Numbered from the stretch's first letter, positions 32,941 through 42,151 are shown. The stretch: 64,000 bases of DNA from Saprospiraceae bacterium (GCA_013002625.1 JABDJE010000215.1:35236-99235), one strand, 5' to 3'. Translations and numbers: made by a program. Notes: generated from the letters alone by a model not told the origin.

Positions 32941-33675
32941 ATGGCACGCAGGAATAAACTTTTAAAATTTACAGAAATATTAACATTTCCGAATGTTTAT
33001 GAAAATTTCAACCACAAAGTCAATGTCTTATCAGGGCAGAATGGCGAAGAGGTTGAAATGAAAGGAAAGTGGCGCTCGCAACACTTTAAAAATGATAATC
33101 CCTTAATTCTAGAGTTGGCTTGCGGCCGTGGAGAGTACAGTTTGGCACTGGGTGAACGCTATCCGGATAAAAACTTCATTGGGGTTGATATCAAAGGTGC
33201 CCGGATTTGGAAGGGCGCCAAAACAGCGCTTAAAGACGGGCTTAACAATGTGGCATTCTTAAGAACTCGGATTGAAATGATCGGCTCGTTCTTTGAGTCT
33301 CAGGAAGTAGATGAAATATGGATTACTTTTCCAGATCCATTTCTTAAAGATAAACGGGCCAATAGACGATTGACCGCACCGGGATTTCTCAATAAATATC
33401 ATGGTATATTAAAAGATGGTGGCCTAATCAACCTGAAGACAGACTCAGATCTTTTGTTTGAGTTTACCAAAGAGGTGGTCCAAGAAGGCCGTCACCCTGT
33501 GTCCATTATAAGTGAAAATATATATGAAGGAGAATTGCCTCACCCTGACTTGGACATATTGACTTATTATGAACGGCAGCACCTAGAAGACAAAAGAACG
33601 ATTAAATTTATTCAGTTTACGCTTAATTCTGAGAGTCTTCATTCTTCTCAAAATGCTTCCACCCTTGAGCCTTAA
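32941..33675 (+). CDS. trmB: tRNA (guanine-N7-)-methyltransferase
   Basis: 244 residues. SAM-binding LELACGRGEYSL (about 57-68), GVDIKGARIWKGAK, and the family signature WITFPDPFLKDKRANRRL. It methylates G46 of tRNAs. The conserved part ends near FIQFTLN, after which the frame runs about 16 further residues that overlap the convergent thiL end by 53 bp; the tail may have little function. tRNA modification and the two tRNA genes in the window are not otherwise linked. Confidence 0.93.
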   Translation: MARRNKLLKFTEILTFPNVYENFNHKVNVLSGQNGEEVEMKGKWRSQHFKNDNPLILELACGRGEYSLALGERYPDKNFIGVDIKGARIWKGAKTALKDGLNNVAFLRTRIEMIGSFFESQEVDEIWITFPDPFLKDKRANRRLTAPGFLNKYHGILKDGGLINLKTDSDLLFEFTKEVVQEGRHPVSIISENIYEGELPHPDLDILTYYERQHLEDKRTIKFIQFTLNSESLHSSQNASTLEP

Positions 33676-34684
33676 GCGGATGAATATTGCCTCCGGTTGT
33701 ATGCAATTTTAAGCCTTCTTCCTCATCCGTAATTTCACCAATGATATATACGCCGGGCATAAAGCGAATTTTTTCAAGATCTTTCTCATCCACTGTAAAC
33801 AACAATTCATAGTCTTCACCACCATTAAGTGCTGTTGTCACGGGATCCAATTTGAACTTGATAGCCATCAATTGAGCTTCATCCTTTATTGGAATTTTCC
33901 CTTCTTCAACATAGGCTCCAACACCGGATGCCTTGCAAATATGCATGAGATCCGAAGCCAAACCATCCGATATATCAATCATAGCTGTTGGCTTTAACCC
34001 ATTCTTCTTGAAAAACTCAACGGAGTGTTTCTGCGCTTCGGGCTTCAATTGTCGCTCCAGCAGATACTTCTGGTTTTCCAGATCTGGCTGTATGCCTGGA
34101 TTAGACATATACAACTGCTTTTCGCGTTCAAGGATTTGGAGACCAAGGTATGCGGCACCCAGGTCACCGGTTATACATAAAATGTCGCCTTTCTTCGCCC
34201 CTGATCTATAGGTAATATCATTCGGGGATACTCTGCCTATGGCCGTTACACTGATTGTCAACCCCTTTGGTGAAGAAGTGGTATCTCCGCCTACCAGGTC
34301 AACATTATAGATGCGGCAAGCTTCCCTAATGCCGGCATAAAGTTCATCCAATGCTTCAACCGAAAACTTACTGGACAATGCAATAGAAACCGTAATCTGT
34401 TCGGCACGGCCATTCATGGCATATATGTCTGAGAGGTTAACTACAACAGCTTTGTACCCAAGGTGCTTTAAAGGTGAATACATCAAATCAAAGTGTATTC
34501 CTTCCACTAGAAGGTCTGTAGATACGACCATGTATTCATCGCCTGCCTTTATTACTGCTGCATCATCGCCGACACCTTTAACGGTGGATTCTTTCTTACA
34601 TTCAAACCCTTCCATCAAATGATCGATGAGTCCAAACTCTCCCATTTCGTTTACATCCGTGAATGTATTTTTAAATTCTTCCAT
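33623..34684 (-). CDS. thiL: Thiamine-phosphate kinase
   Basis: 353 residues; GVGDDAAVI (about 41-49), VNLSDIYAMNGRAEQITVSIALS, DLVGGDTTSSPKGLTISVTAIG and MIDISDGLASDLMHI are the ThiL signatures, with the metal-binding Asp residues in GDD, GGDT and DISDG. It phosphorylates thiamine monophosphate to the active diphosphate. No TPP riboswitch is visible at the gene start. The 3' end overlaps trmB by 53 bp in a tail-to-tail arrangement. Ten bases separate it from the upstream pseudouridine synthase. Confidence 0.94.
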   Translation of the reverse strand: MEEFKNTFTDVNEMGEFGLIDHLMEGFECKKESTVKGVGDDAAVIKAGDEYMVVSTDLLVEGIHFDLMYSPLKHLGYKAVVVNLSDIYAMNGRAEQITVSIALSSKFSVEALDELYAGIREACRIYNVDLVGGDTTSSPKGLTISVTAIGRVSPNDITYRSGAKKGDILCITGDLGAAYLGLQILEREKQLYMSNPGIQPDLENQKYLLERQLKPEAQKHSVEFFKKNGLKPTAMIDISDGLASDLMHICKASGVGAYVEEGKIPIKDEAQLMAIKFKLDPVTTALNGGEDYELLFTVDEKDLEKIRFMPGVYIIGEITDEEEGLKLHTTGGNIHPLKAQGWKHFEKNEDSQN

Positions 34685-34693
34685 TTTAAATTC

Positions 34694-35341
34694 TTATTCG
34701 ACCAGGTTCCATAGGGGGTCCTCTGAAGGACTGGTCTCAATATTAATATTCTGCCCCATAACATTAGAAATATTCAATCCCTTGGCACATAAATAAATGC
34801 TTCTGTCTTTGTTCTTTCTGCGGGCTCCATATTTTACATCTCCCTTAATCGGATGCCCCATCTCGGCCAATTGTGCTCTGATTTGGTGGAATTTCCCGGA
34901 GTGCAAAGATATCTTTAATGCAGTATAATTGTCCAGTCTTTTTATAAGCTTGTATTCAAGTCGCACCTTTCGTCCTAAGCTTGCATCTTCTGTTATGAAG
35001 GCTTTGTGTCGTTTTTTATCGTGAACGAGCAGGTGCTCACAGTGTCCATCTTCTTCTATCATTCCTTCAACGAGTGCGAGATAGGTCTTTTTAACCCTAC
35101 CTGCTTGTTGAGCGGCCTGATACGCGACAGTAAAGGCTTTTGATTTGGAAAAAAGGACCAAGCCCTGCACCGGTCTGTCAAGTCGATTCAGCAAATGCGC
35201 CTTTTTCCCATAGACTTTGGCAACAAGGTCTGCAAGGTTTGTCGTTTCCGGGTCCGAACCTTGACAAAGTACGCCTGCGGGTTTATGGAACGCCAAAAAC
35301 GCCGGTTCATTTTGTACTAACCATGATCTAGGATTATTCAT
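34694..35341 (-). CDS. RluA-family RNA pseudouridine synthase
   Basis: 215 residues, a single catalytic domain without an S4 domain. The catalytic Asp is Asp55 in LLNRLDRPVQGLVLF (RLDxxxxGL motif), and GKFHQIRAQLAEMGHPIKGDVKYG is the conserved C-terminal pattern. It isomerises a uridine in rRNA or tRNA; the site is not predictable. Its ATG overlaps the stop of the 46-residue membrane protein by one base (TAATG), so the two are translationally coupled. Confidence 0.9.
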   Translation of the reverse strand: MNNPRSWLVQNEPAFLAFHKPAGVLCQGSDPETTNLADLVAKVYGKKAHLLNRLDRPVQGLVLFSKSKAFTVAYQAAQQAGRVKKTYLALVEGMIEEDGHCEHLLVHDKKRHKAFITEDASLGRKVRLEYKLIKRLDNYTALKISLHSGKFHQIRAQLAEMGHPIKGDVKYGARRKNKDRSIYLCAKGLNISNVMGQNINIETSPSEDPLWNLVE

Positions 35342-35481
35342 TATTCTATTTCTTCGTAATCTGTATATTCCTCAGGCTCATCAAGATCCGGTCTATCCGA
35401 CTTGTTTAAGCTCGGGTTTTGGGGGATAAAAATGCGATAAGAAACATATAAGAGGCCTAATATGAAAAGCAGTTTTATCAT
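35341..35481 (-). CDS. 46-residue membrane protein, DUF4834-like
   Basis: MIKLLFILGLLYVSYRIFIP at the N-terminus forms one membrane helix; the rest is acidic and ends DEPEEYTDYEEIE, the ending typical of DUF4834 small membrane proteins of Bacteroidota, although shorter than most of them. The stop shares a base with the start of the pseudouridine synthase (TAATG), strong evidence for translation. Function unknown. It is the first gene of the short run leading to thiL. Confidence 0.72.
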   Translation of the reverse strand: MIKLLFILGLLYVSYRIFIPQNPSLNKSDRPDLDEPEEYTDYEEIE

Positions 35482-35570
35482 AGTTTGTTTTCTTTCATTC
35501 CATGCAAAATTAAATGTAAAATACTTGTCATATTTATATGTAAAGATTTCTTTAATTCACGATTTCAGTT

Positions 35571-35578
35571 TACATTTG
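35571..35578 (+). promoter_or_regulatory. -7 element of a candidate small RNA
   Basis: TACATTTG fits TAnnTTTG, and no annotated + strand gene follows before an intrinsic terminator at 35611-35640. No TTG at -33. Confidence 0.4.
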
Positions 35579-35584
35579 GCTTGA

Positions 35585-35640
35585 CTTTAACACCCTTAAA
35601 TATTCTATCGCCCCGTTAGACATTGTTTAGCGGGGTTTTT
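35585..35640 (+). ncRNA. Candidate short noncoding RNA
   Basis: Between a TAnnTTTG element and an intrinsic terminator lies a stretch of about 55 nt with no open frame. Its end is the strong hairpin of 35611-35635. No family is recognised; it may be the terminated leader of nothing else in this strand. Existence depends on transcription data. Confidence 0.35.
35611..35640 (+). terminator. Strong hairpin terminator on the + strand
   Basis: CCCCGTTAGAC (35611-35621) pairs with GTTTAGCGGGG (35625-35635) over 11 bp with two G-T pairs and a 3-nt loop, followed by five T. On the minus strand no T tract follows, so it should act on + strand transcripts although no + strand gene precedes it. Confidence 0.75.
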
Positions 35641-35642
35641 AT

Positions 35643-37145
35643 TTACATCCAACTCTTTTTAGTACTCTCTACTTTATAAAGAATACGGTCTCTCAATTGT
35701 AATGCTTCGTCGAAGGGTATCTCTGGAATTATAATAGCCCCGGAGGCATTAATAAGGTGTAAGGTCGCCAATTTTCTTCTTCTTTGAAATGGTGTGGTCG
35801 TGATTTCCACAGCCTGGGCTTTATAGACTTCAGCAAATTCTCGGCGCCTTCCAAAGGTTCCGCCTTCAACAACTACTACATTTTCTCCAACTGCATACTT
35901 TTTCTTATAGTATTTCAGCAGGCTTGCAAAATAGATAAACAGCAACAGGCTTGTCAAAATTATTGTCACAGGCGTGATACCCAAATATAGCGTAGCTATC
36001 ATTCCAGGCGCAAAAATATACGCAGCGATAAGAATCCGTCTTAATAAGTAATATCCATTTACCTTTTTAGGAACCAGCCTGTCTATCTCTTGCTTTAATT
36101 TTTTAAAAATATAGGCCGCCGTCTGTTCTATATCAGGTTTGGATAATCCGACAACCTTCAATGCCCTTTTATCACTTACCTGTACTGAAGATGCCTGCTT
36201 CATCGTCAATTCGTAAATCTTAGCCATGGATTGCAATAAATTCTGACTCCATTCCATCATTTGAATTTTCCTGTCTTTAGCGGCATATTCCTTTTTATTC
36301 AGCAAGCCGGACTTTACAACAAAGCCGTCTGCAAGACGAAACATATTCAGGTCAAAGTATTTCAAGACTGTGCGGACCATAGAAATTATAAGACTGACAA
36401 TTACAATTAAGGCTATCAGCATAAATACAATAAATAGGTTTTGCGACACCTGTTCCGCATCGGGCGCGTATTCCTCCATGCGGCCATACATATCCAAACC
36501 CAATTCACGCAGGTTATCAAACAGCCAGATAAAAAAGAAAAGGATTACACCACCTGAACGGATGTGATTTTCGGTAATACCCACTTTGAAGAGCTGAAAT
36601 AAGCTTAGGGTAAATACCCGTTTTCGTTCCTGGGTGCTCGTATTGATTTCTCTATCCTTTTTAGACGTTGCTTTTTTGTGGGAGAGTATGATTTCACTTA
36701 GCTGTTGTGCCCGTTCTTCTTCAAGAGCATATAACTCCATTTCATTTTTAGCACTTCCCGCGGTATCCATTTCCAATTTAACCACATCAAACAGCTGGTG
36801 AATAATCCCTTGTTGGAAGTTTACAGATTGAATTCTATCAAGCGGGATCTCAAGTCTTGTTTTTTTAAACACGCCTTTGGTAACAATCAGTTTACTGTCT
36901 TTAATAAAATATCGGTGTCTGAAAAATGCCACTATACTGTAAATGATACCAAAAAATATGAGTACGCTGAATGCAATCAGTATGCCCCATGTTTTTGCCC
37001 ATTTACCATTTATAAAAATCAATATAAAAATGGGGAAGAACTGACGCAGCATCAGTTTAAAAAAGCGAATCATGATTATAATAATCGCCGCTGTAGATTG
37101 TCTTGTCGGAATTGAAAAGTCCTGAAGATTATTCTTCCTCATCAT
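35643..37145 (-). CDS. PH-domain membrane protein, YdbT-like (bPH2)
   Basis: 500 residues. Three bPH2 modules, each following a pair of membrane helices: the first around RHRYFIKDSKLIVTKGVFKKTRLEIPLDRIQSVNFQQGIIHQLF, the second around MFRLADGFVVKSGLLNKKEYAAKDRKIQMMEWSQNLLQ, the third around VGENVVVVEGGTFGRRREFAEVYKAQAVEI. B. subtilis YdbT has the same design and works with YdbS in resistance to a bacteriocin. The gene overlaps the upstream YdbS-like gene by 17 bp, so they are made together. Confidence 0.86.
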   Translation of the reverse strand: MMRKNNLQDFSIPTRQSTAAIIIIMIRFFKLMLRQFFPIFILIFINGKWAKTWGILIAFSVLIFFGIIYSIVAFFRHRYFIKDSKLIVTKGVFKKTRLEIPLDRIQSVNFQQGIIHQLFDVVKLEMDTAGSAKNEMELYALEEERAQQLSEIILSHKKATSKKDREINTSTQERKRVFTLSLFQLFKVGITENHIRSGGVILFFFIWLFDNLRELGLDMYGRMEEYAPDAEQVSQNLFIVFMLIALIVIVSLIISMVRTVLKYFDLNMFRLADGFVVKSGLLNKKEYAAKDRKIQMMEWSQNLLQSMAKIYELTMKQASSVQVSDKRALKVVGLSKPDIEQTAAYIFKKLKQEIDRLVPKKVNGYYLLRRILIAAYIFAPGMIATLYLGITPVTIILTSLLLFIYFASLLKYYKKKYAVGENVVVVEGGTFGRRREFAEVYKAQAVEITTTPFQRRRKLATLHLINASGAIIIPEIPFDEALQLRDRILYKVESTKKSWM

Positions 37146-37656
37146 GGGCTGTTCGTTGAACTATAAATTCCTTAATGCGGTCAGCTTGCTCCGGTCTCAA
37201 GCCTGGAATTGTAATGTCACTTCCTGTGCCTCCTGCGGTGAACACCTTGATTCTCGACAAATTAAACTGCCGCTCTATAAAGCCCTGGTCAACGCGCACA
37301 TGCTGCACTCTATTGATAGCTACTGTTGTATAACTGCGCCACAACCAACCCTTCTGATAACTGATATCTTTTTCTCTTAAAGCATAGCCCTTATACTTGA
37401 ATCCTTTATAAGCTGTAAGTAGGGACCAGACTGAATACAAGAGTAACACAGGTATGCCCAAAAGAATTACCACCCCTTTTAACTCCTCATCCATTACCAT
37501 GAACACTGTAATAATGATACCGATCAGAAAAAGTATGCTGATGACTCGGGAAATGATGATTACACGCAAATATGAAGATTCCAGATCTATCAGTCTTGGT
37601 TTATCAACCTGTACTAATCCCTCAACAGCAATATTTCTATTTTCAAATAATTCCAT
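37129..37656 (-). CDS. PH-domain membrane protein, YdbS-like (bPH2)
   Basis: 175 residues with two membrane helices (about 30-48 and 55-78) and one bPH2 domain (about 80-165; LREKDISYQKGWLWRSYTTVAINRVQHVRVDQGFIERQFNLSRIKVFTAG). It is the short partner of the larger YdbT-like protein, in the usual gene order. The start lies three bases after the mfd stop, so the trio mfd, ydbS-like, ydbT-like is probably one transcript. Confidence 0.86.
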   Translation of the reverse strand: MELFENRNIAVEGLVQVDKPRLIDLESSYLRVIIISRVISILFLIGIIITVFMVMDEELKGVVILLGIPVLLLYSVWSLLTAYKGFKYKGYALREKDISYQKGWLWRSYTTVAINRVQHVRVDQGFIERQFNLSRIKVFTAGGTGSDITIPGLRPEQADRIKEFIVQRTAHDEEE

Positions 37657-37659
37657 ATT

Positions 37660-40600
37660 CTATACTTCCTCCAGAACGAACTGCAAGAGCTTTCTGCAGG
37701 CTTTTAGATTATTCACTTCATCCTTTATCATAATTAAATGTGTCTTAGATTGCTTTAAAGTTAAGCCCATTTCCGGGCCTTTGGTAGAAATAAATGCCAG
37801 GAAGTTTTTGAAAAACTTGGTTTCATAAAATGGAGACTGGGCATTTCGAATAAAGTATGCACGCATTTTGCGGTTTTTCAATGACATACGCTCGATGCCC
37901 ATCTTCTTGCAGAACCATCGCAAACGTATGCCGTTGAACAGTTCTTCAACCTGAAATGGAATAGGACCAAACTTATCCCTCAGTTTATTGCGCATTTTAT
38001 TCAATTGTTCCTCGTTCTCCAGCTTGTCCATTTCTGTATAAATACTTAAGCGTTCCTGAATAATGTTCACGTATTCATCCGGAATCAGCATTTCCACATC
38101 CGCATCTATTTCAACATCTCTTACAAAGTTCTTTTCCTTTTCGAGGTCTTCTTTAAATAGATCTTTAAACTCATTTTCTTTTAGTTCATATACAGCTTCT
38201 TCCAGTATCTTCTGATAGGTTTCATATCCTATATCCGAGATGAAGCCTGATTGCTCTGCACCCAAAAGATTTCCCGCACCCCGAATATCCAAGTCCTTCA
38301 TGGCAATGTGAAAGCCACTGCCCAACTCCGAGAAATCTTCAAGCGTTTTGAGCCTTTTTCTTGCATCAGACGTTAGGGTTGAAATGGGTGGCGCAAACAA
38401 ATAACAATATGCCTTTTTATTGGATCGGCCAACACGACCCCGCAGTTGATGCAGGTCGCTCATACCAAAATGATGTGCATTATTTATAATCATCGTATTG
38501 GCATTCGGTATGTCTAGACCTGTCTCGATAATATTCGTACACACAAGTACGTCATACTTGCCTTCGATGAATTCAATAAGGGTTGTTTCTAGCGACTTGG
38601 CTTCCATTTGGCCGTGCGCCATGGCCACATCAAGGTCTGGACACAAGCGTTTGATCATAGCTGTTATATCGGGTAAGGATTTCACGCGATTGTGTACAAA
38701 AAAGGTTTGTCCCGCTCGGTTGTATTCATAGTACAGCGACTCCTTGATGAGTTCATCATTGAACACCCTTCTTTCGGTATGGATGGGTTGCCGGTTGGGC
38801 GGCGGTGTTTTTATGATGGATAAGTCTCTGGCAGCCATAAGAGAGAACTGCAGCGTACGAGGTATTGGGGTTGCTGTTAAGGTAAGCGTATCTACATTTA
38901 CCTTGATGTTCCTTAGTTTTTCTTTGGCTGCAACTCCGAATTTTTGTTCCTCATCAATAATGAGTAAGCCCAAATCTTTAAACTTGATCTGTTTGTTGAG
39001 TAAGGCATGCGTTCCAATAATAATATCGAGCTTGCCCTCACTAAGGGTTTCAAAAGTTTGTCTTTTTTCCTTGGTTGTTCTAAAGCGGTTGACATAATCC
39101 ACATCCACGCCAAACTGTTCAAGCCTTTCCTTGAAGGTCTTATAATGCTGCAAGGCTAATATGGTTGTGGGTACCAGAATAGCGACTTGTTTTCCGCCCA
39201 TTACAGCTTTAAATGCCGCCCTGATTGCGACTTCGGTTTTACCGAAACCAACATCTCCACAGATAAGCCGATCCATTGGGTAGGCCTTTTGCATATCTTC
39301 CTTGACCTTGACCGTAGCTTCGTATTGATCCGGCGTGTCTTCGTAAATGAATGAGGCTTCAAGTTCGTTCTGCAGGTAGCCATCTTCTGGGAAAGCGAAT
39401 CCCTTAGAAGCCTTTCTCTTAGCGTAGAGCTTTATAAGCTCCTTGGCAATATCCTTGACCTTTTTCTTTGTCTTTCGTTTTAGGTTTTTCCATGCTTCGC
39501 CACCAATTTTACTCAATTTGGGTGCGGAACCATCTTTGCCGACGTAGCGGGATATTTTGTGTAGGGAGTTGATGCCGACATAGAGGATGTCGTTATTCTG
39601 GTAAATCAATCGTACAGATTCCTGTATATGACCATTGATATCGATTTTTTCGAGTCCTGAGTATTTTCCAATGCCATGATCAATATGCGTAACAAAGTCT
39701 CCCGGACGCAGCTCTCTGAGCATTTTTAGGTTGATGGCCTGCTCTTTGGTAAATCCTTTGCGCAATTTATATCTGTGAAAGCGTTCAAAGACCTGGTGGT
39801 CGGTGTAAAATGCCACTTTAAGGTCGTGGTCGATAAATCCGGAATGTATCGCTACGACAATTGGATGAAATACAACTTCGGCGTTGAGGTCTTCGAATAT
39901 ATTATGAAAGCGTTCTATTTGGCGATTGTTATCCGTAAATAAATAGGGTGTTACACCAGACTCCTGTTTTTCGTTCAGGTCATCAAGCAAGAGTTTGAAG
40001 TTTTTGTTGAACTGGGGTTGTGCGCTCGTATTATAATTTATTGTTGCTTTGACTTCAACATTATTAGATCCTGGCTTTAAAAGAAGTACATGTTTGTCCG
40101 TGAAGCGATCGATGATTTCACCTGGTAAGATAAAGGCTCTGTCATCCAGCAGCTTTTTTAATTCTTCATCGCTGCCGGCCAGGATGTGCTGTGCAAATTT
40201 TCGTGCCTTTTCTTCGCACATGGTGAGTTTTTGAAGGAGCATATCCACATCCTTAACCCAAATGGCTGTGTTGGATTTAAAAATGTCGAAAAGGCTTACT
40301 TTGTCTTCCTGCGAAAATCTGTTACTGATATTTGGAATGATGGATACGCGTTCAATGTTTTTTAAGGAAAGTTGTGTCGTTGGATTGAACAAGCGAATGC
40401 TTTCCACTTCTTCATCAAAAAGTTCAACGCGATAGGGCCATTCATTTCCAAAAGAAAAAATATCCACGATACCTCCTCTTATTGAAAACTGGCCTGGTTC
40501 GTATACGAAGTCTGTTCTTGCAAAGCCATATTCAATAAGAAAGGCTATAATGGTATCTACATCAAGATCTTCTCCTTTTTGAATATCGATTTTTTGCTTT

Positions 40601-41025
40601 TCCAAATGCTTGGGATCAACAACCTTCTCAAAGAGGGCTTCCGGATATGTGACGAGAATATTGCGTTTATTGTAACCATTATAAATCTTGTTGATGGCCT
40701 CTGTTCTGATCAGAACATTGTTGTTGTCAATTTCCTCAAATGACAATGGATGCTTGAATGAGTCCGGAAAGAACAAGACACTTTGATTATCAATAAGCTG
40801 ATCCAGTGTATTCTGAATATATGCTGCCTCTTCCTTGTCTTCTGCAATGAAGATGTGAGATCCATCCCATTTGGAAAAAACTGAAGTCAGGGCAAAGCAT
40901 TCCTGGGCGCCTTTCATTCCGGAGAGTAAAACACGATAAGGTTCGCTTTGGCGCAACCCAGAGAGAATTTTTTGTGACTGCTCAGAATTGGCGTACAAAT
41001 CGAGCAGCCCAGTGAGATTATCCAC
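37660..41025 (-). CDS. mfd: Transcription-repair coupling factor
   Basis: 1121 residues, full length for Mfd. The N-terminal UvrB-homology part is followed by the CarD/RID-like domain (about 430-520, GDFVTHIDHGIGKYSGLE), then the translocase with GDVGFGKTE (about 590-598), LLIIDEEQKFG (DEEQ box), TLTATPIPRT, and QLRGRVGRSNKKAYCYL (motif VI), and the C-terminal TRCF domain. It removes stalled RNA polymerase and recruits UvrA to the lesion. Upstream of the two PH-domain genes; a tiny membrane-protein gene precedes it by 51 bp. Confidence 0.96.
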   Translation of the reverse strand: MDNLTGLLDLYANSEQSQKILSGLRQSEPYRVLLSGMKGAQECFALTSVFSKWDGSHIFIAEDKEEAAYIQNTLDQLIDNQSVLFFPDSFKHPLSFEEIDNNNVLIRTEAINKIYNGYNKRNILVTYPEALFEKVVDPKHLEKQKIDIQKGEDLDVDTIIAFLIEYGFARTDFVYEPGQFSIRGGIVDIFSFGNEWPYRVELFDEEVESIRLFNPTTQLSLKNIERVSIIPNISNRFSQEDKVSLFDIFKSNTAIWVKDVDMLLQKLTMCEEKARKFAQHILAGSDEELKKLLDDRAFILPGEIIDRFTDKHVLLLKPGSNNVEVKATINYNTSAQPQFNKNFKLLLDDLNEKQESGVTPYLFTDNNRQIERFHNIFEDLNAEVVFHPIVVAIHSGFIDHDLKVAFYTDHQVFERFHRYKLRKGFTKEQAINLKMLRELRPGDFVTHIDHGIGKYSGLEKIDINGHIQESVRLIYQNNDILYVGINSLHKISRYVGKDGSAPKLSKIGGEAWKNLKRKTKKKVKDIAKELIKLYAKRKASKGFAFPEDGYLQNELEASFIYEDTPDQYEATVKVKEDMQKAYPMDRLICGDVGFGKTEVAIRAAFKAVMGGKQVAILVPTTILALQHYKTFKERLEQFGVDVDYVNRFRTTKEKRQTFETLSEGKLDIIIGTHALLNKQIKFKDLGLLIIDEEQKFGVAAKEKLRNIKVNVDTLTLTATPIPRTLQFSLMAARDLSIIKTPPPNRQPIHTERRVFNDELIKESLYYEYNRAGQTFFVHNRVKSLPDITAMIKRLCPDLDVAMAHGQMEAKSLETTLIEFIEGKYDVLVCTNIIETGLDIPNANTMIINNAHHFGMSDLHQLRGRVGRSNKKAYCYLFAPPISTLTSDARKRLKTLEDFSELGSGFHIAMKDLDIRGAGNLLGAEQSGFISDIGYETYQKILEEAVYELKENEFKDLFKEDLEKEKNFVRDVEIDADVEMLIPDEYVNIIQERLSIYTEMDKLENEEQLNKMRNKLRDKFGPIPFQVEELFNGIRLRWFCKKMGIERMSLKNRKMRAYFIRNAQSPFYETKFFKNFLAFISTKGPEMGLTLKQSKTHLIMIKDEVNNLKACRKLLQFVLEEV

Positions 41026-41076
41026 TAAGTGCTATTTCGCTATTGCTTATATATACAATCTGAGGGCTGAATAGTT

Positions 41077-41232
41077 TTAGGCCCAGTCCATCCCATAGAC
41101 AAATGAGGTGAACACAAACGGAAGTGTCACCCAAAACCACTCAGGCAAGAACAATAAAAATAAAATACAAGCTGCTGATGAAAGTAAAAAAGCCAGCCAA
41201 TATGTTTTTGTAGATTTAGTCCCTGTACTCAT
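41077..41232 (-). CDS. 51-residue two-helix membrane protein
   Basis: The protein starts MSTGTKSTKTYWLAFLLSSA and contains two hydrophobic helices (about 11-29 and 33-47) separated by a Pro-Glu-Trp turn, ending YGMDWA. No family name recognised, but composition is that of a genuine small membrane protein and the gene is codirectional with mfd, 51 bp upstream of it. Function unknown. Confidence 0.55.
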   Translation of the reverse strand: MSTGTKSTKTYWLAFLLSSAACILFLLFLPEWFWVTLPFVFTSFVYGMDWA

Positions 41233-41314
41233 CGATGTTACAATTGTGCTGCAAATTTATGATAATTATTATTGAAGAGATATTTTGTCAACAACTAATT
41301 AAGAAGAATTTATT

Positions 41315-42151
41315 CTGAAAACTGAAAAGACATATCCGGCAAAACTTCTACTATTTGGAGAATACACTATAATTGATGGTGGTGCTGGCCTGACAATACC
41401 CTTTCAGCGGTATTTTGGACAATGGAAAAATGTAGGTACTGCCAACTATGACCTTGGCGATTTTTTTGAATTCATCTCTGAATTGCCTTTTATTGATACT
41501 CAAAAAGTCTCTGTTGCCCGTGAACAGAATTGGTTTTTTGACGCCAATATCCCTCTGGGTTATGGTCTGGGAAGTTCTGGCTGTCTGTGTGCAGCTTGTT
41601 ATGACAACTTTGGTCTTGTCTCTGGAAATCATTTAGAAATTAAAAACGACTTAGCAACCATGGAGGCTTTCTTCCACGGTACAAGCTCAGGGCTTGACCC
41701 GCTTACCATTTATTTAAACAAGCCCCTACATTTAAAAGATGGAAATATTGAGCTTGTGTCGCGTTCGGTGGACACAAGTCGCGTGCTCGTTTTAGATTCT
41801 GGCATACATAGAAATGCAAAATCCTTCATTGAGGTTTTTAAAGGACGCAAATCCACGGATCCCGTTTTCAGGGAAGCACTGCAGACATTGAACAAGCTGA
41901 ATGCACAAGCTATTGAAGGCTTACTGAACAAAGCAATGAATTTTGATGTGATCCTTGAGATAAGTGCACATCAATTCAAATATTTTGAGCCTATGATTCC
42001 GGCATCGATAAAAGGATTATGGCGAGATGGACTGTCTTCAGGAAGTTATGCACTTAAACTTTCGGGCGCAGGAGGAGGTGGGTGTTTTCTGGTATTTAAA
42101 AAAGAAAAAGAAACAGATCTCGCGTTGGAGTTTCCATTGATCTCTGTCTAG
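41315..42151 (+). CDS. GHMP kinase family protein (mevalonate/galactokinase-like)
   Basis: About 279 residues. The ATP-binding signature is PLGYGLGSSGCLCAA (80-94) and a second motif, KLSGAGGGGCFLVF, lies near the C-terminus. The N-terminus TYPAKLLLFGEYTII is the typical start of this family, but no ATG, GTG or TTG precedes it: the frame is open only from 41303, leaving CTG at 41315 or ATT at 41312 as start. A TTG at 41483 would remove 56 conserved residues. Similar Bacteroidota proteins are annotated as GHMP or mevalonate kinases; the substrate is not known here. Overlaps the convergent gldH end by four bases. Confidence 0.8.
   Translation: MKTEKTYPAKLLLFGEYTIIDGGAGLTIPFQRYFGQWKNVGTANYDLGDFFEFISELPFIDTQKVSVAREQNWFFDANIPLGYGLGSSGCLCAACYDNFGLVSGNHLEIKNDLATMEAFFHGTSSGLDPLTIYLNKPLHLKDGNIELVSRSVDTSRVLVLDSGIHRNAKSFIEVFKGRKSTDPVFREALQTLNKLNAQAIEGLLNKAMNFDVILEISAHQFKYFEPMIPASIKGLWRDGLSSGSYALKLSGAGGGGCFLVFKKEKETDLALEFPLISV

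Noticed and set aside
34684..34694. TPP riboswitch in front of thiL
   Set aside because: Only ten bases separate thiL from the previous gene, too short for the element.
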